The notes under the pieces were generated by a model. The model saw only the letters and a program-made list of their open reading frames with translations. It made no database searches and had not been told where the DNA came from. The position numbers were made by a program, and so were the translations under genes. From Bacillota bacterium (GTDB lineage Bacteria > Bacillota_A > Clostridia > Clostridiales > Clostridiaceae): a stretch of DNA of 16,443 nt. The stretch covers positions 1-16,443 of the forward strand of contig JAKBFR010000050.1 in assembly GCA_021837545.1 (NCBI GenBank), given 5' to 3'. Positions 15,353-16,443 of this stretch are shown piece after piece. The stretch's first letter is position 1. Each line of letters starts with the position of its first letter.

Positions 15353-16100
15353 TTGATGCACCTCCATAGTACAAAAATGCTTCTTCAATTGTATTTGAAT
15401 TTGAATCACGCTTAATTTCATTTGGAGAACCTAAAGCAATTAATTTACCATCACGAATCATTCCAAGGTTAGTACATTTATCAGCTTCATCCATTACATG
15501 GGTAGTAACAATAATAGTAGTACCATTCTTATTTAACTTATATAATTCATCCCATATAGATTTACGAAGAACAGGGTCAATACCAACAGTAGGTTCATCC
15601 AATATTAAAACAGGTGGTTCATGTATAAGTGCAATTGCAAGAGATAAACGACGTTTCATACCACCAGAATATTGTTTTACCTGCTTCTTCAAATGATCTG
15701 ATAGATTTACAAGATCCATAACTTCAGCAATTCTTTGTTTTCGCTTAGATTTTGTCAGCCTGTACATAGAAGCAAAAAAAGTTATATTCTCTTCTGCAGT
15801 AAGTTCTTCATAGAGGGCATCAGATTGTGCCATGTATCCTATTTTATGCATCATTGAAAGCTTGGGCATTTTTTCACTTAGTAAATATACTTCGCCACTA
15901 GTCGGAACGTCAATTCCTGCAATCATCTTTACAATAGTTGATTTGCCTGAACCTGATGGACCAAGTAATCCTAAAATCTGAGAATAGGGTACTTCTAAAC
16001 TAATATCAAAAATCACTTGCTTTTTCCCGAAAGATTTATTAACATGTTCAATCTTGATGCAGGGCGAAATTTGAATAGTGTTATCAATTAAGTTTTTCAT
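15342..16100 (-). CDS. ABC exporter ATP-binding protein
   Basis: A 252-residue cytoplasmic ATPase powering the ABC-2 permease. Motifs: Walker A GPSGSGKST (47-55), Q-loop Gln92 (YMAQSD), signature YSGGMKRR (144-151), Walker B LILDEP (165-170) and H-loop His201 (TTHVMDEA). The RRLSLAIAL and DEPTVGIDP forms are those of drug- or antibiotic-type DrrA/YbhF-like exporters. The start ATG at 16100 is chosen because AAGGAGTG lies 7 bases upstream; an open frame reaching 16148 has no ribosome site and overlaps the operator. It is the first gene of a four-gene minus-strand operon and overlaps the permease gene by 11 bases. Confidence 0.95.
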   Translation of the reverse strand: MKNLIDNTIQISPCIKIEHVNKSFGKKQVIFDISLEVPYSQILGLLGPSGSGKSTIVKMIAGIDVPTSGEVYLLSEKMPKLSMMHKIGYMAQSDALYEELTAEENITFFASMYRLTKSKRKQRIAEVMDLVNLSDHLKKQVKQYSGGMKRRLSLAIALIHEPPVLILDEPTVGIDPVLRKSIWDELYKLNKNGTTIIVTTHVMDEADKCTNLGMIRDGKLIALGSPNEIKRDSNSNTIEEAFLYYGGASNES

Positions 16101-16137
16101 AGTATCACTCCTTTCTAAAAGAAAAAATAAAATGTAG

Positions 16138-16151
16138 TGAGTAATCACTCA
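16138..16151. promoter_or_regulatory. Candidate TetR operator (TGAGT-N4-ACTCA)
   Basis: TGAGTAATCACTCA is a perfect 5+5 dyad with a 4-base centre, 38 bases upstream of the ATPase start. Dyads of TGAGT/ACTCA type are common operators of TetR-family repressors in Firmicutes. A -10-like TATACT on the minus strand (16162-16157) would put a start site on top of it, but that -10 has no good -35. Confidence 0.65.
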
Positions 16152-16234
16152 TTTATAGTATATATGCGTATATATATAAATACTTTCCATTAGGTAATAA
16201 ATTTAATAACTGTATAATTTATATCTATGTAAAC

Positions 16235-16263
16235 ATTATAATAGAATATAATTGGAGATTCAA
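16235..16263 (-). promoter_or_regulatory. Candidate vegetative promoter of the export operon
   Basis: On the minus strand TTGAAT (16263-16258) and TATAAT (16240-16235) are separated by exactly 17 bases. Transcription would start near 16228, about 80 bases before the TGAGT/ACTCA dyad, so repression would then act as a roadblock. The TATACT nearer the dyad is an alternative. Confidence 0.6.
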
Positions 16264-16312
16264 TAAACAAAACATATTAATGAAAATATAATACTAAAGT
16301 ATAGTCAAAAGT

Positions 16313-16354
16313 TTTATAAAAAAGAAGTAGCTTAATTTTTTAAGCTACTTCTTT
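16313..16354 (-). terminator. Terminator of the SASP gene
   Basis: A perfect 15-bp stem (AAAGAAGTAGCTTAA at 16321-16335 with 16340-16354) has a 4-base loop and is followed by T-rich sequence on the minus strand. It lies about 26 bases past the SASP stop. Confidence 0.93.
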
Positions 16355-16380
16355 CTTTTAGGTACATCTCTCCGGAAATA

Positions 16381-16443
16381 TTACTTTATGCCAGATTCGT
16401 ATTGTTGTACCATTCTTTTAACCATTTCTCCTCCAACACTTCC
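16381..16443 (-). CDS. Alpha/beta-type small acid-soluble spore protein, C-terminal fragment
   Basis: The last 20 codons of a minus-strand gene read GSVGGEMVKRMVQQYESGIK, then TAA at 16383-16381. GSVGGEMVKRM is the conserved second-motif sequence of alpha/beta SASPs, the DNA-coating proteins of the spore core (usual length about 60-90 residues). The 5' part lies beyond the right edge. Which of the several paralogues it is cannot be told. It marks the organism as a spore former. A strong terminator follows, so it is separate from the export operon downstream. Confidence 0.9.
   Translation of the reverse strand, partial: GSVGGEMVKRMVQQYESGIK

Noticed and set aside
1..16443. CRISPR array or transposase-bearing insertion sequence
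   Set aside because: No regularly spaced direct repeats and no transposase or integrase motifs were seen on either strand.

Overview
The window is low-GC DNA (AT-rich, AGA-dominated arginine codons, GGAGG-type ribosome binding sites) from a spore-forming member of the Firmicutes, most likely Clostridium sensu stricto. The supports are the 3' end of an alpha/beta-type small acid-soluble spore protein gene at the right edge, a CD3324-type small protein, a CtsR box in front of clpB, and clostridial-style gene neighbours. The species is not assigned; a solventogenic or butyric clostridium is an inference.

Layout, left to right. 1-1600 (+): the end of the metNIQ operon for methionine ABC import (metN tail, metI, metQ). 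1601-1943: no gene, but a 208-bp imperfect palindrome. 1944-3065 (-): a lid-less alpha/beta hydrolase and a CD3324-like HTH protein with its own terminator. A weak 38-codon frame lies further upstream. 3400-3600 (+): a compact structured leader RNA, possibly of the raiA-motif (ClAsh) class, in front of a DUF1232 protein. It is followed by an RNase HI with an N-terminal hybrid-binding domain and an unexplained C-terminal extension, then a small YtxH-like membrane protein and one or two terminators. 6177-8904 (+): two tandem, paralogous XRE-HTH/TPR regulators transcribed together and closed by a 22-bp bidirectional terminator shared with a convergent CBS-domain protein (-). 9533-12330 (+): clpB with a CtsR operator over its promoter, and a terminator. 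A second, nested palindrome (12366-12475) sits between clpB and the next, convergent operon.

12474-16263 (-): a four-gene export operon in the order ABC ATPase, ABC-2 permease, TetR regulator, HlyD-like membrane fusion lipoprotein. This gene set resembles the YbhG/YbhF/YbhS-R plus CecR arrangement of Gram-negative bacteria. A TGAGT-N4-ACTCA dyad lies upstream of the first gene and is the likely operator of the operon's own TetR protein. 16381-16443 (-): the C-terminus of an SASP, followed by its terminator.

Most genes are ordinary. The parts least explained by known families are the leader RNA at 3400-3600, the two palindromic elements, the hydrolase that seems to have lost its lid in frame, the N-terminal half of the DUF1232 protein, the RNase H tail, and the tandem TPR regulators, which have no visible target. 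No mobile element with a transposase, no CRISPR array and no tRNA or rRNA was seen.
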